From Oceanomicrobium pacificus (GTDB lineage Bacteria; Pseudomonadota; Alphaproteobacteria; Rhodobacterales; Rhodobacteraceae): a DNA stretch of 64,000 nucleotides. Below, one piece after another: positions 50,738 through 59,882 of the stretch. The position numbers and the translations under genes are program-made. The stretch lies in contig NZ_WUWG01000001.1 in the NCBI RefSeq assembly GCF_009833495.1, forward strand, positions 124,001-188,000, read 5' to 3'. The stretch's first letter is position 1. Every line of letters begins with the position of its first letter. Under the pieces are notes generated by a model, which was not told the origin of the DNA, made no database searches, and saw nothing but the letters and a program-made list of their open reading frames with translations.

Positions 50738-51411
50738 AGAGCCACCTCGGCCTGTTGCAGCCGCCCGCTGCGCAGCCGCAGCACATGCGCTTCCACCTGG
50801 CTCTTGGCGCTGCGGATCAGATTCAGGTCATGGGTGGCGATCAGGATGGTCTTGCCCATCCGGTTCAGCTCGATCAGCAGATCGAGCACCCGCAGGCCCA
50901 TTTCCCAGTCGATATTGCCGGTCGGCTCGTCGGCCACAATCATCTCGGGCGCCATGATGACGGCGCGCGCAAGTGCCGCCCGCTGGCGCTCCCCGCCCGA
51001 CAATTCGGCGGGCAGCGCGTCCGACCGTGCATCGAGGCCAACCCAGGACAGGAGATCGTCAATATCGTCGTCGAAACGGCGCGCGTCGCGGCCCGCGACC
51101 TGCAGGGGCAGCGCCACATTCTCGCGCAGTGACAGGTGGTCGAGGAACTGGCAGTCCTGATGCACGACGCCGATCTGCTGGCGGAGCCGCGCGACCCGGT
51201 CGCGGTCGGCGCGGGCCACGTCCTGCTCGAATACGGCCATGCGGCCTTGCGTCGGTTTCAGGTCCAGATAGCAGAGCCGCAGGAAGGTGGTCTTGCCGGC
51301 CCCCGACGGGCCGGTCAGGAAATGGAACGAGCCGGGACGGATCGACAGGTCGAGTTCGGACAGGATCTGCCCGCCGCCATAGCTGAATCCCGCCTGTTCA
51401 AATTCGATCAC
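50734..51411 (-). CDS. ftsE: FtsE-type ATP-binding protein
   Basis: 225 residues from a GTG at 51411 (VIEFEQAGFSYGG), with GGAAAGGG upstream. A TTG at 51444 would add 11 residues unlike FtsE. Walker A GPSGAGKTT, Q-loop VHQDCQFLDHLSLRENVALPL, signature LSGGERQRAALARA, Walker B MIVADEPTGNID and the ATHDLNL switch. LSLRENVALPL and PTGNID are FtsE-like. It drives FtsX, encoded with a four-base overlap downstream. It is divergent from the zinc-ribbon protein gene. Confidence 0.9.
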   Translation of the reverse strand: MIEFEQAGFSYGGGQILSELDLSIRPGSFHFLTGPSGAGKTTFLRLCYLDLKPTQGRMAVFEQDVARADRDRVARLRQQIGVVHQDCQFLDHLSLRENVALPLQVAGRDARRFDDDIDDLLSWVGLDARSDALPAELSGGERQRAALARAVIMAPEMIVADEPTGNIDWEMGLRVLDLLIELNRMGKTILIATHDLNLIRSAKSQVEAHVLRLRSGRLQQAEVAL

Positions 51412-51523
51412 CGCGCTCGGCCCTTTCCGGTTCCGCGCGGACAATCGCAGAAGGTCAGAATGGACACAACGCCTGTTTTAAAGGCGCGCCGGAAAAGGCA
51501 ATACTTGGAATGAATTGGGTCCG

Positions 51524-51539
51524 TGGTTACAACTAACCA
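51524..51539. promoter_or_regulatory. Dyad TGGTTA-CAAC-TAACCA between ftsE and the zinc-ribbon gene
   Basis: Perfect six-base arms in the 176-base divergent region, 49 bases before the zinc-ribbon ATG. It is suitably placed to act on either gene. The regulator is unknown. Confidence 0.35.
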
Positions 51540-51587
51540 ACCGCGATTCGCGGATGTGGGGTCAAAAAACAAGAACAGAGGTGAGCC

Positions 51588-52715
51588 ATGCGGATCATTT
51601 GCCCGTCCTGCTCCGCGCAATACGAGGTCGATGACAATGCGATCCCCGAGGAGGGGCGCGAAGTCCAGTGCGGCACCTGTTCGACCACATGGTTCCAGGA
51701 CAAGCGCAGCGCCGAAGCGCCGATGCCGCTGGGCGATCCGATCGGCGGGCAGGCCGCACCGCCTGCGGCTCAGGAGCCGGCGGCAGAGCCGGAATACACC
51801 CCGCCGAACTATTTCGACAAAGTCTCAGACGGGGCCGGTGACACGCCGCAGGCGCCGGCCGAACCTGCGCCCGAGATGGGTGCCGACCGTGTGACCGGTG
51901 ACAGCCCCGCGTCCCGCACGGCCAGCGAGCCGGACCGGTCCACTGATTTTTCCTTCGAGGAGGAGGAGGGCGCAACCGCGCCGCCGACCGCCCCGCCGGC
52001 ACCGAGCGATGCCGAACTGGCCGCGGCCCGTGCCGCCAGTGCCGCGGCCGTCGCCGCACCGCGCGCGGAGGAACCGGCGCAGCCGGCAGCCGCTGATCCC
52101 GGCCCGCCCCCGGCTTCGGTGGAGCCGCCCAGGGCCGATCCCGCACCGTCCCCTGCCGCGCCAGCGCCCGTCGAACCGGCAGAAACGGCGCAAGCCGCCG
52201 CCCCGCAGGCCGCAGCCCCTGCGCCGGCCGCCGCGGAAGACGATGACCTGATGGCGAAGCTTCGCAACGAGCTGTCCGCTGCCGAACCTGCGGATGACGC
52301 CGCAAACAGCCACCCGTCCACCGGCCGCCGCGCCACCGTGGCCGAGGCCGCATCACGTTCGGGCGTCATCAGCAAGGATGATGAGGCCGAACTGGCCCGC
52401 GCCAAGGGCGACCTGCCCGATGCGAACGACCTGAGCGCGTCGCTTCGCGAGGAACGGGAATTCGAGGACCTGTCCGCGCCCGTGGTGAAGAAGAAAAGCA
52501 GCTTCTGGCCCGGTGCAATGACCGCGCTTCTGCTCTTCCTCGTGGCGCTCGGCATCTATGTCGCGCGCGCGCCGATCGCAGAAGCCGTGCCCGAGGCCGC
52601 GCCCTATCTGCAGGGCTATGAAGCCGGCGTCGACAATGCCCGTGTCATCGTGATCCAGCTTTATGAAGGCGTCACGGATTTCGCGACGGATGAAGGGGAC
52701 GCACCGGCCGAGTAA
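51588..52715 (+). CDS. Zinc-ribbon membrane protein with long Pro/Ala linker
   Basis: 375 residues. An MJ0042-type zinc ribbon at the N-terminus (C5, C8, C28, C31: CPSCSAQYEV and VQCGTC) precedes a Pro/Ala/Glu-rich disordered linker (about 45-245). Then come a charged region, one membrane helix (about 308-328, WPGAMTALLLFLVALGIYV) and a short C-terminal segment. A cytosolic metal finger tethered to the membrane and divergent from ftsEX suggests an envelope or division role, but none is established. The gene ends in a good terminator. Confidence 0.8.
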   Translation: MRIICPSCSAQYEVDDNAIPEEGREVQCGTCSTTWFQDKRSAEAPMPLGDPIGGQAAPPAAQEPAAEPEYTPPNYFDKVSDGAGDTPQAPAEPAPEMGADRVTGDSPASRTASEPDRSTDFSFEEEEGATAPPTAPPAPSDAELAAARAASAAAVAAPRAEEPAQPAAADPGPPPASVEPPRADPAPSPAAPAPVEPAETAQAAAPQAAAPAPAAAEDDDLMAKLRNELSAAEPADDAANSHPSTGRRATVAEAASRSGVISKDDEAELARAKGDLPDANDLSASLREEREFEDLSAPVVKKKSSFWPGAMTALLLFLVALGIYVARAPIAEAVPEAAPYLQGYEAGVDNARVIVIQLYEGVTDFATDEGDAPAE

Positions 52716-52739
52716 CCGGCGAACCTGCTGAAACAGTTC

Positions 52740-52775
52740 GGACCGCTGGCACCCGCCGGCGGTCCGTTTCGTTTT
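52740..52775 (+). terminator. Rho-independent terminator of the zinc-ribbon gene
   Basis: GGACCGC (52740-52746) pairs with GCGGTCC (52759-52765), with inner GG/CC pairs past single mismatched bases, followed by GTTTCGTTTT. It lies 24 bases after the stop codon and faces the convergent TIGR02302 gene. Confidence 0.75.
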
Positions 52776-52806
52776 AAAGCCGACCGAAGCCGCGCTCTGC
52801 GCGGGA

Positions 52807-55509
52807 TCAGAACCGGTCGAGCAGGCGCTTCAGATAGTCCAGCTCGGGTTTCGGCCGGTCGGCCTCACCGGCGCGGCGCCGGATCTCGTCGATGATCTCC
52901 CGCGCGCGTTCCAGACTGTCCAGTTCCGGCAGGAGCGACTCGTCGGTCTGGATCCCACCGGTGGAGCCGAGCGCGCGGCCCAGCGGGTCCTGCTGGCTGC
53001 TCGCCTGCCCCTCGCCACCATCCTGCGCCTGACCCGGCTGGCTCTGGCCGTTCGCCTGCCGCTGTTCCTGATTGAGCTGGTCGAGCCCGTCGCGCAGCGC
53101 GTCGATGGCCTCCGCCTGACGGTCGAGCGCGGCGCCGAAATCTTCCTCCGACAGGCTGTCGCGGGCCGCGTTCATGCTGCGCTCGGCCTCGTCAAGCGCT
53201 TCGCGCCCGCCGATCCCGCTTTCGTTCTGAGCGTCACCCAGCCCTTGCCGCAGCCCTTCGAGCATCTGGCGCAGCGCCTCCTGCTGCTGGGCCAGCGCAC
53301 GGCCGCCATCGGACGGGCGGCTGCCGCCCGGCGCCTCGCCCTCGCCCTCCTGCGGGGTCTGGCCCTGACCGCTCCCCTGCTCGCCACCCGGCTCACCCTG
53401 TTGCTGGCCATCGTCCTGCTGGCCCGGCTGCTGCCCCTGTTGCTGACCCGGCTGCTGGCCGAAAGGCTGCTGGCCGGACTGCTGGTCCTGATTGCGCCGC
53501 GACTCGCGGAACTGGCGCTGCATCTCCTGGAAGCTCTCGTCCGCCAGATCCTGCTGCTGGCGCAGGGTCTCGGCCAGTTCCTGCAACGACTGGTCGCCCT
53601 GCTGGCCCTCGCCGCCCGGCTGCATGGTGACCTGCATATTCTCCATCATCCGGCGCAGTTCCTCGAGCAGACGCTGGGCCAGTTCGGTCTCCCCCTGCTC
53701 GGCCAGTTCCTGAATCCGGTCGAGCATTTCCTGCAGGTCGCGCTGGGTCATCTCCATCCGGTTCTGGTCCGATTGCGCCTGCTGGCCGTTCGGGTCCTCC
53801 ATCGCCTCGCGGGCCAGCTGCTGCATATAGGCGTCCATCGCCTGACGCAGTTCCTCGGTCAGTTCGGCAATCTCCTCGGGCGAGGCCCCGTCCTCGATCG
53901 CCTGGCTGAGTCGTTCCTGCGCCTGCCGCAAACGTTCCGCGGCGGTGGCCAGATCGCCATCCTCGATCATGTTGGCCACGCGCCAGAGCATGGCGGCAAT
54001 CTCCTCCCGCCCGGCGGCGTCGAGCCCGCCGCCCTCGGTCCGGGCATAGCCCATCCGCCGCAGCGCGATGCGGAAGAGCAGATAGGGTTTCTGCGGAAAC
54101 TCCAGATCCTCCGCCCGGTGGCTGATCGCGCGCATAACCTGATCGACGCGGCGGTCATTCTCGGGTGACCAGAGGAGGTCGCGCCGCTGCTCGGCCACAG
54201 CGGCCGCGAGCGGGTCGAGGAAGCGCCGCCCCGGCAATTCATCGAGCGGACGCGTGACCTCTCCGGTCTGTCCTGCCGCATCGGTCACGGAGAGGGTCAG
54301 CTCGACTGGCAGGCCGGCCCAGGGATGTTCGGAAAAATTCTCGGTGAAGCTCTCGGTATAATCGTCGCGTGCGCCGGTCAGCGGGCGCGGCAGGTCGATC
54401 TCGATCGCGGGCCGCTCCACCGGGTCCGGCGCAAGCCCGTAGCGGCGGTCGAGCGCGGCCATGTCGAGCGTGATCCGTGCCTGCCCCGAGACCACGCCGT
54501 AATCGTCGCGCGCGGCAAAGGTCAGTTCCATGTCGCCGCCGACGCTGCGTTCGGGATCGCCTTCCACCTCGACCACGGGCGGGCGGTCGTCGAGCACATT
54601 GAACCGCCAGTCCCACGTCTCGCCGCCCTCGGACAGGATCATCTCACCATTGCCGGTGGCGATGAATGTCCCTTCCAGCACGCCTTGCGAGACAGGTGCG
54701 AGCGCTGCATCGGTTCCGGACAGGGTTTCCGTGAGTTCAAGGTCGGTATCGCCATAGGCACGCACGGTGAAGCGCGTCCCTTCGGGCACGGACAGGGTTT
54801 TTCCGGCCTCGGCCTCCACCAGATAAAGGCCCGGCTTGCCGGTATAGTCGGGCGGCTCGGCCCAGGCCTCGAAGGCCGGTCCGCTGGCAACAGTCGTGCC
54901 GGCAGGGCCCGAGGGCAGAACGTCGGACAGGGGCACGTCCGCGCCGGGGCGCAGGAAGATCAGGACCGCCGCGGCAGCGGTCAGCGCCATGAGCCGCAGA
55001 CCCCAAGGGTCGGATTTCGCCAGATCGGGTTCGGGCCGAGGCACCCTGCGGCCGGCAGCAGCTGCGGCCATGCGCTCCTGATGCGCCTGCCAGACCGCGC
55101 GGCTTGCCGCATCATCCCGCCCCGATGCCTGCCGGTCGAGCCGCGTTGCCACCGCGTGATCGGCACTGCCGCGATCGAGCCGCCGCGCGGCCTCTGCCAG
55201 ATCTGGCATCTCGAACAGGCGCGCCGCGCGTCCGAGCGCGCCGAGGATCACAATCGCCGTCAGGCCGAGCAGGCCATAGGCCAGTTCGGCGGGCACCCGC
55301 ACGAGGCTGCCCGAAGCAATGAGCGCAAGTAGAACGAGAAGCGCGGTCCAGACCGGCCAGAGCAGCCGTGCCGCCCGCTCGGCGGCTATCACCATTCGGG
55401 TACGCCGCAACTGGCGGGCCAGCGTCGCGTCGAGCGCGGCCAGACGCGCCTCGGGCCCGGTCCCGTCCGGAACCGGTCCTGCCGTCGCGTCGCGCTTGCC
55501 TGTGGCCAT
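52807..55509 (-). CDS. TIGR02302/DUF4175 large membrane protein
   Basis: 900 residues. Two N-terminal membrane helices (about 50-95), a third at about 170-190, then a large periplasmic beta-rich region (PPVVEVEGDPERSVGGDMEL). A long helical region of Gln/Glu repeats follows, and a low-complexity Gln/Gly tract at about 672-736. A conserved C-terminus (SLERAREIIDEIRRRAGE, then LDYLKRLLDRF) closes the protein. The family is known only by name. GGAGG lies six bases upstream. It is the last gene of argH-lptM-DUF2834-lysA-TIGR02302. Confidence 0.85.
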   Translation of the reverse strand: MATGKRDATAGPVPDGTGPEARLAALDATLARQLRRTRMVIAAERAARLLWPVWTALLVLLALIASGSLVRVPAELAYGLLGLTAIVILGALGRAARLFEMPDLAEAARRLDRGSADHAVATRLDRQASGRDDAASRAVWQAHQERMAAAAAGRRVPRPEPDLAKSDPWGLRLMALTAAAAVLIFLRPGADVPLSDVLPSGPAGTTVASGPAFEAWAEPPDYTGKPGLYLVEAEAGKTLSVPEGTRFTVRAYGDTDLELTETLSGTDAALAPVSQGVLEGTFIATGNGEMILSEGGETWDWRFNVLDDRPPVVEVEGDPERSVGGDMELTFAARDDYGVVSGQARITLDMAALDRRYGLAPDPVERPAIEIDLPRPLTGARDDYTESFTENFSEHPWAGLPVELTLSVTDAAGQTGEVTRPLDELPGRRFLDPLAAAVAEQRRDLLWSPENDRRVDQVMRAISHRAEDLEFPQKPYLLFRIALRRMGYARTEGGGLDAAGREEIAAMLWRVANMIEDGDLATAAERLRQAQERLSQAIEDGASPEEIAELTEELRQAMDAYMQQLAREAMEDPNGQQAQSDQNRMEMTQRDLQEMLDRIQELAEQGETELAQRLLEELRRMMENMQVTMQPGGEGQQGDQSLQELAETLRQQQDLADESFQEMQRQFRESRRNQDQQSGQQPFGQQPGQQQGQQPGQQDDGQQQGEPGGEQGSGQGQTPQEGEGEAPGGSRPSDGGRALAQQQEALRQMLEGLRQGLGDAQNESGIGGREALDEAERSMNAARDSLSEEDFGAALDRQAEAIDALRDGLDQLNQEQRQANGQSQPGQAQDGGEGQASSQQDPLGRALGSTGGIQTDESLLPELDSLERAREIIDEIRRRAGEADRPKPELDYLKRLLDRF
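53300..53492. repeat. Gln/Gly-rich low-complexity tract in the TIGR02302 gene
   Basis: The minus strand encodes runs such as GQQPGQQQGQQPGQQ. The DNA is made of near-repeats of a CTGCTGGCC-like unit, which is prone to length variation by slippage. Confidence 0.7.
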
Positions 55510-55546
55510 CGGCCCTCCCGCCTGCGGCCGCGTCAGCCGCAGCCGT

Positions 55547-56815
55547 TCAGTCCATCCAAGCGGGGATGCTATCGCGTTCGATCATCTCTTCATAGGTGGG
55601 CCGTGCCCGCACCACGGCAAATTGATCGCCGTGGACGAGCACCTCGGGCACCAGAGGGCGCGAGTTGTACTCAGAGGCCATCACAGCCCCGTAGGCGCCG
55701 GCGGACCGGAAGGCCACAAGGTCACCCGCCGCCACAGGCGGCATCAGCCGCTGCTTGGCGAATGTGTCGCCGCTCTCGCAGACCGGGCCGACAATGTCGA
55801 TCGGCTGCTGTTCCGTTCCCGGCACCGGCTCGACCACCGGCACGATGTCGTGATGCGCCTCATACATGGCAGGCCGGATGAGATCGTTCATCGCCCCGTC
55901 GAGGATCAGGAAGCTGCGCCCCTCCCCCTCTTTGACATAGATGGTCGAGGCCACCATCAGCCCGGCATTACCGGCAATCAGCCGCCCCGGCTCGATCTCG
56001 ATCTCGCAGCCCAGATGGCCAACCGTCTCCTTGACGACCCGGCCATAGTCGAAGGGCAGCGGCGGCGCGCTGTTGGCCCGCTCGTAGGGAATGCCGAGCC
56101 CGCCGCCCAGATCGAGCCTCCGGATATCGTGCCCGTCGGCGCGCAGGGCTTCGGTCAATTCTGCGACAAGGCGGAAGGCATTCTGGTAGGGCTCCAGTTC
56201 GGTCAGCTGCGAGCCGATATGCACGTCGATGCCGATCACGTCGATCCCCGGCAGGGCCGCCGCCATCGCATAGACCTCCCGCGCCCGCGCGATCGGGATG
56301 CCGAACTTGTTCTCCGACTTTCCGGTCGCGATCTTGGCATGGGTGCGCGCGTCCACATCCGGGTTCACGCGGATGGCGATCGGGGCGGTGGTGCCGGTGG
56401 CGACGGCAACCTGAGACAAGGCCTGCAACTCCGGCTCGCTCTCCACATTGAACTGGCGGATGCCATGTTCGAGCGCGAGGCGCATTTCACCAGGCGTCTT
56501 GCCGACGCCGGAGAAAACGATCCGCTCGCCCGGCACACCGGCTGCAATGGCCCGGCGGAACTCGCCGCCCGACACAACATCCATCCCCGCGCCCAGATCG
56601 GCGAAGAGCCGCAGCACGGCCATATTGCTGTTGGCCTTCATCGCATAGCAGATCAGATGGTCAAGCCCATCGAGCGCCTCCTGAAAAACCCGGTAATGCC
56701 GGGTCAGGGTGGCGGTCGAATAGACATAGAAGGGCGTGCCGACCTGCGCCGCGATCTCGGTCAGGGGCACATCTTCGGCATGCAGGATACCGTCGCGATA
56801 AAGGAAATGGTCCAT
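55547..56815 (-). CDS. lysA: Diaminopimelate decarboxylase
   Basis: 422 residues from the ATG at 56815 (MDHFLYRDGILHAEDVPL). PLP-binding Lys in CYAMKANSNMAV, glycine-rich HIGSQ and DLGGGLGIPY, EPGRLIAGNAG, and the active-site Cys in GPVCESGDTF. It makes lysine from meso-diaminopimelate. The enzyme is in an operon with argH and an LptM-like lipoprotein gene, the same grouping (lptM next to lysA) as in enterics. Confidence 0.95.
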   Translation of the reverse strand: MDHFLYRDGILHAEDVPLTEIAAQVGTPFYVYSTATLTRHYRVFQEALDGLDHLICYAMKANSNMAVLRLFADLGAGMDVVSGGEFRRAIAAGVPGERIVFSGVGKTPGEMRLALEHGIRQFNVESEPELQALSQVAVATGTTAPIAIRVNPDVDARTHAKIATGKSENKFGIPIARAREVYAMAAALPGIDVIGIDVHIGSQLTELEPYQNAFRLVAELTEALRADGHDIRRLDLGGGLGIPYERANSAPPLPFDYGRVVKETVGHLGCEIEIEPGRLIAGNAGLMVASTIYVKEGEGRSFLILDGAMNDLIRPAMYEAHHDIVPVVEPVPGTEQQPIDIVGPVCESGDTFAKQRLMPPVAAGDLVAFRSAGAYGAVMASEYNSRPLVPEVLVHGDQFAVVRARPTYEEMIERDSIPAWMD

Positions 56816-56835
56816 GGGTCGGCTCTCGGTGGCGG

Positions 56836-57156
56836 CTAGAGGGGGCGGGAACGAAGGTAGAGGTAGAGCGGCAGCCCGCAGGAGACGCCGATACAATAGG
56901 TGGCGGGGATCGCGACAAGCGGCAGATAGTCCCGCTTGGCGATACATTCGACAATGACAAAAAGCGTCAGCGCGACGGCGGCGATCGTCAGGTCATAGGT
57001 CAGGCCGGAAGTGGCGTCATTTGCGTGCCACGCCTCCACCATGCCCGAGAGCGACCAGCCGTTTTCCAAGAACCAGCGCAGGAAATAGCGCATCGGCACC
57101 ACGGCGCCGATGATCGCGAGCGCCAGATAGGTCAGGCGGAGCGGCGAGCGGGTCAC
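56836..57156 (-). CDS. DUF2834 membrane protein
   Basis: 106 residues from a GTG at 57156, with GGAG eight bases upstream; the GTG overlaps the stop of the small lipoprotein gene (GTGA). It has three membrane helices: LTYLALAIIGAVVPMRYFL, LTIAAVALTLFVIVECIA and LVAIPATYCIGVSCGLPLYL. Function unknown. It lies 20 bases upstream of lysA. Confidence 0.75.
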   Translation of the reverse strand: MTRSPLRLTYLALAIIGAVVPMRYFLRWFLENGWSLSGMVEAWHANDATSGLTYDLTIAAVALTLFVIVECIAKRDYLPLVAIPATYCIGVSCGLPLYLYLRSRPL

Positions 57157-57296
57157 AGGAGCGACTCCGGTCCCGGCGGCAACGGGTCCGCCGCAGGCAC
57201 CGCCGGCGCGCCGTCGGGCCCCGGCGGGGTCTCCGGCGCGCTCTTGATCCCGCAGGCCGCGAGCAGCGCCAGCAAGGCGAGCGCGGCCGCCTTCAT
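57153..57296 (-). CDS. LptM-like small lipoprotein
   Basis: 47 residues; easily missed because of its size. Signal peptide with lipobox LAAC (Cys15), then [11 protein letters not shown], which recalls the CGxKGPL start of mature LptM (YifL), and a Pro-rich tail. Its ATG overlaps the argH stop (ATGA), and its TGA overlaps the DUF2834 GTG, so three genes are chained by four-base overlaps. LptM helps the LptD outer-membrane translocon mature, and in many proteobacteria its gene lies just before lysA, as here. The assignment rests on size, lipobox and context. Confidence 0.65.
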   Translation of the reverse strand: MKAAALALLALLAACGIKSAPETPPGPDGAPAVPAADPLPPGPESLL

Positions 57297-58684
57297 GCCC
57301 CGGACCGCCAGCGGGCGATCTGCGCCCGCACCTGATCCGGCGCGGTGCCGCCGTAGCTCGTCCGGCTCGCCACCGAATTGTCGACGCCGAGCACATCGAA
57401 GACGGCTTCGGTGATCGCGCCGTGCACGGAATGCATCTCGGCCAGGGTCAGGTCGGGCAGATCGCAGCCCTTGTCCTCTGCCAGTTTGACGAGCGCACCG
57501 GTCACGTGATGCGCGTCACGGAACGGCATGCCCAGTTCGCGCACCAGCCAGTCGGCCAGATCGGTCGCGGTGGAAAAGCCGGAGGAGGCCGCCGCGCGCA
57601 ACGCGTCCGTGTTGGCCGCCATATCGCCGACCATGCCAGTCATGGCGGCAAGCGCCAGCATCAAGCTGTCGGCCGCATCGAAGACCTGTTCCTTGTCCTC
57701 CTGCATGTCCTTGGAATAGGCGAGCGGCAGGCCCTTCATCACCGTGAGCAACCCGACCAGCGCCCCGTTGATCCGCCCGACCTTCGCGCGGACCAGTTCG
57801 GCCGCGTCCGGGTTCTTCTTCTGCGGCATGATCGACGAGCCGGTGGAAAACCGGTCCGACAGGGTCACGAAACGGAACTGTGCCGATGACCAGATCACCA
57901 GCTCCTCGGCAAAGCGGGACAGGTGCGTCGCGCAGATCGAGGCGCAAGACAGGAATTCCAGTGCGAAGTCGCGGTCCGACACGGCGTCGAGCGAATTGGC
58001 CGCCGGCCGGTCGAACCCGAGCGCGCGGGCCGTCATGTCCCGGTCGATCGGGAAGGAGGTGCCGGCAAGCGCCGCCGCCCCGAGGGGGGATTCGTTCATC
58101 CGCGCCCGCGCGTCTGAGAAGCGCGACCGGTCACGGGCGAACATCTCCACATAGGCCATCATATGGTGGCCCCAAGTCACCGGCTGCGCGGTCTGCAAAT
58201 GGGTGAAACCCGGCATGATCCAGTCGGCGCCGGCCTCTGCCTGATCGAGCAGCGCCGCGATGAGTGCATCGAGCCCCGCAAGCGCGGCATCATACTGGTC
58301 GCGCGTCCAGAGCTTGAAATCCGTTGCCACCTGGTCGTTGCGCGAGCGACCGGTATGAAGCCGCCCCGCCGGTTCGCCGACGAGTTCCTTCAGCCGCGCC
58401 TCGACATTCATGTGAATGTCCTCCAGCGCGCGGGAGAAGGGGAAATCCCCGGCCTCGATTTCTGACAAGACCGTGAGCAAGCCTTCCCGTATCGCGTCCG
58501 CATCGCTACTGCTGATGATGCCCTGTTCGGCCAGCATGGCGGCATGCGCGCGCGACCCTTCAATATCCTGACGGGCCATGCGCTTGTCGAAATCGATCGA
58601 CGCGTTGATCGCTTCCATGATGGCATCGGGACCGGCGGCGAACCGGCCGCCCCACATTGCATTGGATTTGGAACTGTCAGACAT
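57293..58684 (-). CDS. argH: Argininosuccinate lyase
   Basis: 463 residues from the ATG at 58684 ([18 protein letters not shown]); the frame is open 51 bases further, which would collide with the divergent tlpA gene. Fumarase-superfamily motifs: [30 protein letters not shown] and the signature [12 protein letters not shown]. It completes arginine synthesis. It heads the argH-lptM-DUF2834-lysA-TIGR02302 operon. Confidence 0.95.
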   Translation of the reverse strand: MSDSSKSNAMWGGRFAAGPDAIMEAINASIDFDKRMARQDIEGSRAHAAMLAEQGIISSSDADAIREGLLTVLSEIEAGDFPFSRALEDIHMNVEARLKELVGEPAGRLHTGRSRNDQVATDFKLWTRDQYDAALAGLDALIAALLDQAEAGADWIMPGFTHLQTAQPVTWGHHMMAYVEMFARDRSRFSDARARMNESPLGAAALAGTSFPIDRDMTARALGFDRPAANSLDAVSDRDFALEFLSCASICATHLSRFAEELVIWSSAQFRFVTLSDRFSTGSSIMPQKKNPDAAELVRAKVGRINGALVGLLTVMKGLPLAYSKDMQEDKEQVFDAADSLMLALAAMTGMVGDMAANTDALRAAASSGFSTATDLADWLVRELGMPFRDAHHVTGALVKLAEDKGCDLPDLTLAEMHSVHGAITEAVFDVLGVDNSVASRTSYGGTAPDQVRAQIARWRSGA

Positions 58685-58716
58685 TGATGACCCGTCTTCT
58701 TTCACTCGGTGACGCC

Positions 58717-59316
58717 ATGACCCGCTTGCGGACACGCCCGCTCTTCACAACTGCCTTGGCGCTGATGCTATACGCTGCCCTGCCCGCCAGCGTAAACCCC
58801 GCGGGCGCCGCCGGATTGTCGCCCGGGGACCGCGACGCGATCATCGAGATGCGGACGGGCGACATGCGCAAGCTGGTGATCCACAAGGAGCCCCGCGCGC
58901 CGGCCGAGATCGGCTTTACCGACGAAGCGGGCAATGCGCTCCATTTCAACGACACGAACGGCCAGCTGCGGGTGGTGAATTTCTGGGCCACATGGTGCGC
59001 ACCCTGCCGCGCGGAAATGCCGACGCTCGACCGCCTGTCCGAAGCGCGGCCCGGATCGGTGCTGGCGATTGCGACCGGCCGCAACACGCTGTCCGGCCTG
59101 AAAAGCTTCAACGCGGAAACCGGAGTGGAGCATCTGCCGATCCTCCTCGACCCGAAGGGCGCGCTCGCGCGCAGCCTCGGCGTGCTTGGCCTGCCGACAA
59201 CCCTCATCCTCGATGCGGAGGGGCGGGAAATCGCGCGCCTGCAGGGAGAGGCCGACTGGTTTGCGGATGAGACGCTCGCCGTGCTCGACGCGCTTCAGGC
59301 CGCGCTCGACAGCTGA
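58717..59316 (+). CDS. TlpA-like thiol:disulfide oxidoreductase
   Basis: 199 residues from the ATG at 58717, chosen because it leads into a signal peptide ([19 protein letters not shown], cleavage about residue 31). Thioredoxin fold with [21 protein letters not shown] (CxxC) and the cis-Pro in LGLPTTLIL. TlpA proteins keep periplasmic thiols reduced, for example in cytochrome c or oxidase assembly. An ATG at 58687 is in frame but would leave two bases to argH. The 3' end overlaps convergent tag by 22 bases. Confidence 0.88.
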   Translation: MTRLRTRPLFTTALALMLYAALPASVNPAGAAGLSPGDRDAIIEMRTGDMRKLVIHKEPRAPAEIGFTDEAGNALHFNDTNGQLRVVNFWATWCAPCRAEMPTLDRLSEARPGSVLAIATGRNTLSGLKSFNAETGVEHLPILLDPKGALARSLGVLGLPTTLILDAEGREIARLQGEADWFADETLAVLDALQAALDS

Positions 59317-59882
59317 GCATGGCGCGGGCAAGTGACCAGATGGTCGTTGACCATCCCGACGGCCTGCATGAAGGCGTAGACGATCGTCGGCCCGCAGAAA
59401 TTGAACCCGCGCGCCTTCAGGTCCTTGGAAATCGCGGTCGATAGCGGCGTGAGGGCCGGCACCTCGGCCATGCTTTGCCACCGGTTCTGGATCGGCGTCC
59501 CATCGACGAAGGACCAGAGATAGGTGTCGAACCCCTCTGCGGCCTCAATCTCCTGCCAGAGGCGCGCGCCGCGGATCGCAGCCTCGATCTTGCCGCGATG
59601 GCGCACGATCCCGGGGTCGGAAAGCAGGCGCGCCACATCCGCATCGCCGAACTCGGCCACCACGTTCGGATCGAACCCCGCGAATGCTTCGCGGAAAGCC
59701 GGCCGCTTGCGCAGGATGGTGATCCAGCTGAGCCCGGCCTGAAACCCGTCGAGCACCAGCTTTTCCCACAAGGCGCGGCTGTCGCGTTCGGGCACGCCCC
59801 ATTCCGTGTCGTGATAGGCAACATAGAGCGGGTCGGTCCCGGACCAGTCGCAGCGTCCGCTCTGCGCTTCGCCGTCTGCCAT
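59295..59882 (-). CDS. tag: DNA-3-methyladenine glycosylase I
   Basis: 195 residues from the second of two adjacent ATGs (59882), with GGGAGG five bases upstream. Zinc ligands are present: RCDWSGTDPLYVAYHDTEWG (Cys, His) and VNDHLVTCPRH (His, Cys). The binding pocket LDGFQAGLSWITILRKRP is canonical. It excises 3-methyladenine from alkylated DNA. A second, degenerate paralogue is at 26.5 kb. Confidence 0.93.
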   Translation of the reverse strand: MADGEAQSGRCDWSGTDPLYVAYHDTEWGVPERDSRALWEKLVLDGFQAGLSWITILRKRPAFREAFAGFDPNVVAEFGDADVARLLSDPGIVRHRGKIEAAIRGARLWQEIEAAEGFDTYLWSFVDGTPIQNRWQSMAEVPALTPLSTAISKDLKARGFNFCGPTIVYAFMQAVGMVNDHLVTCPRHAQLSSAA

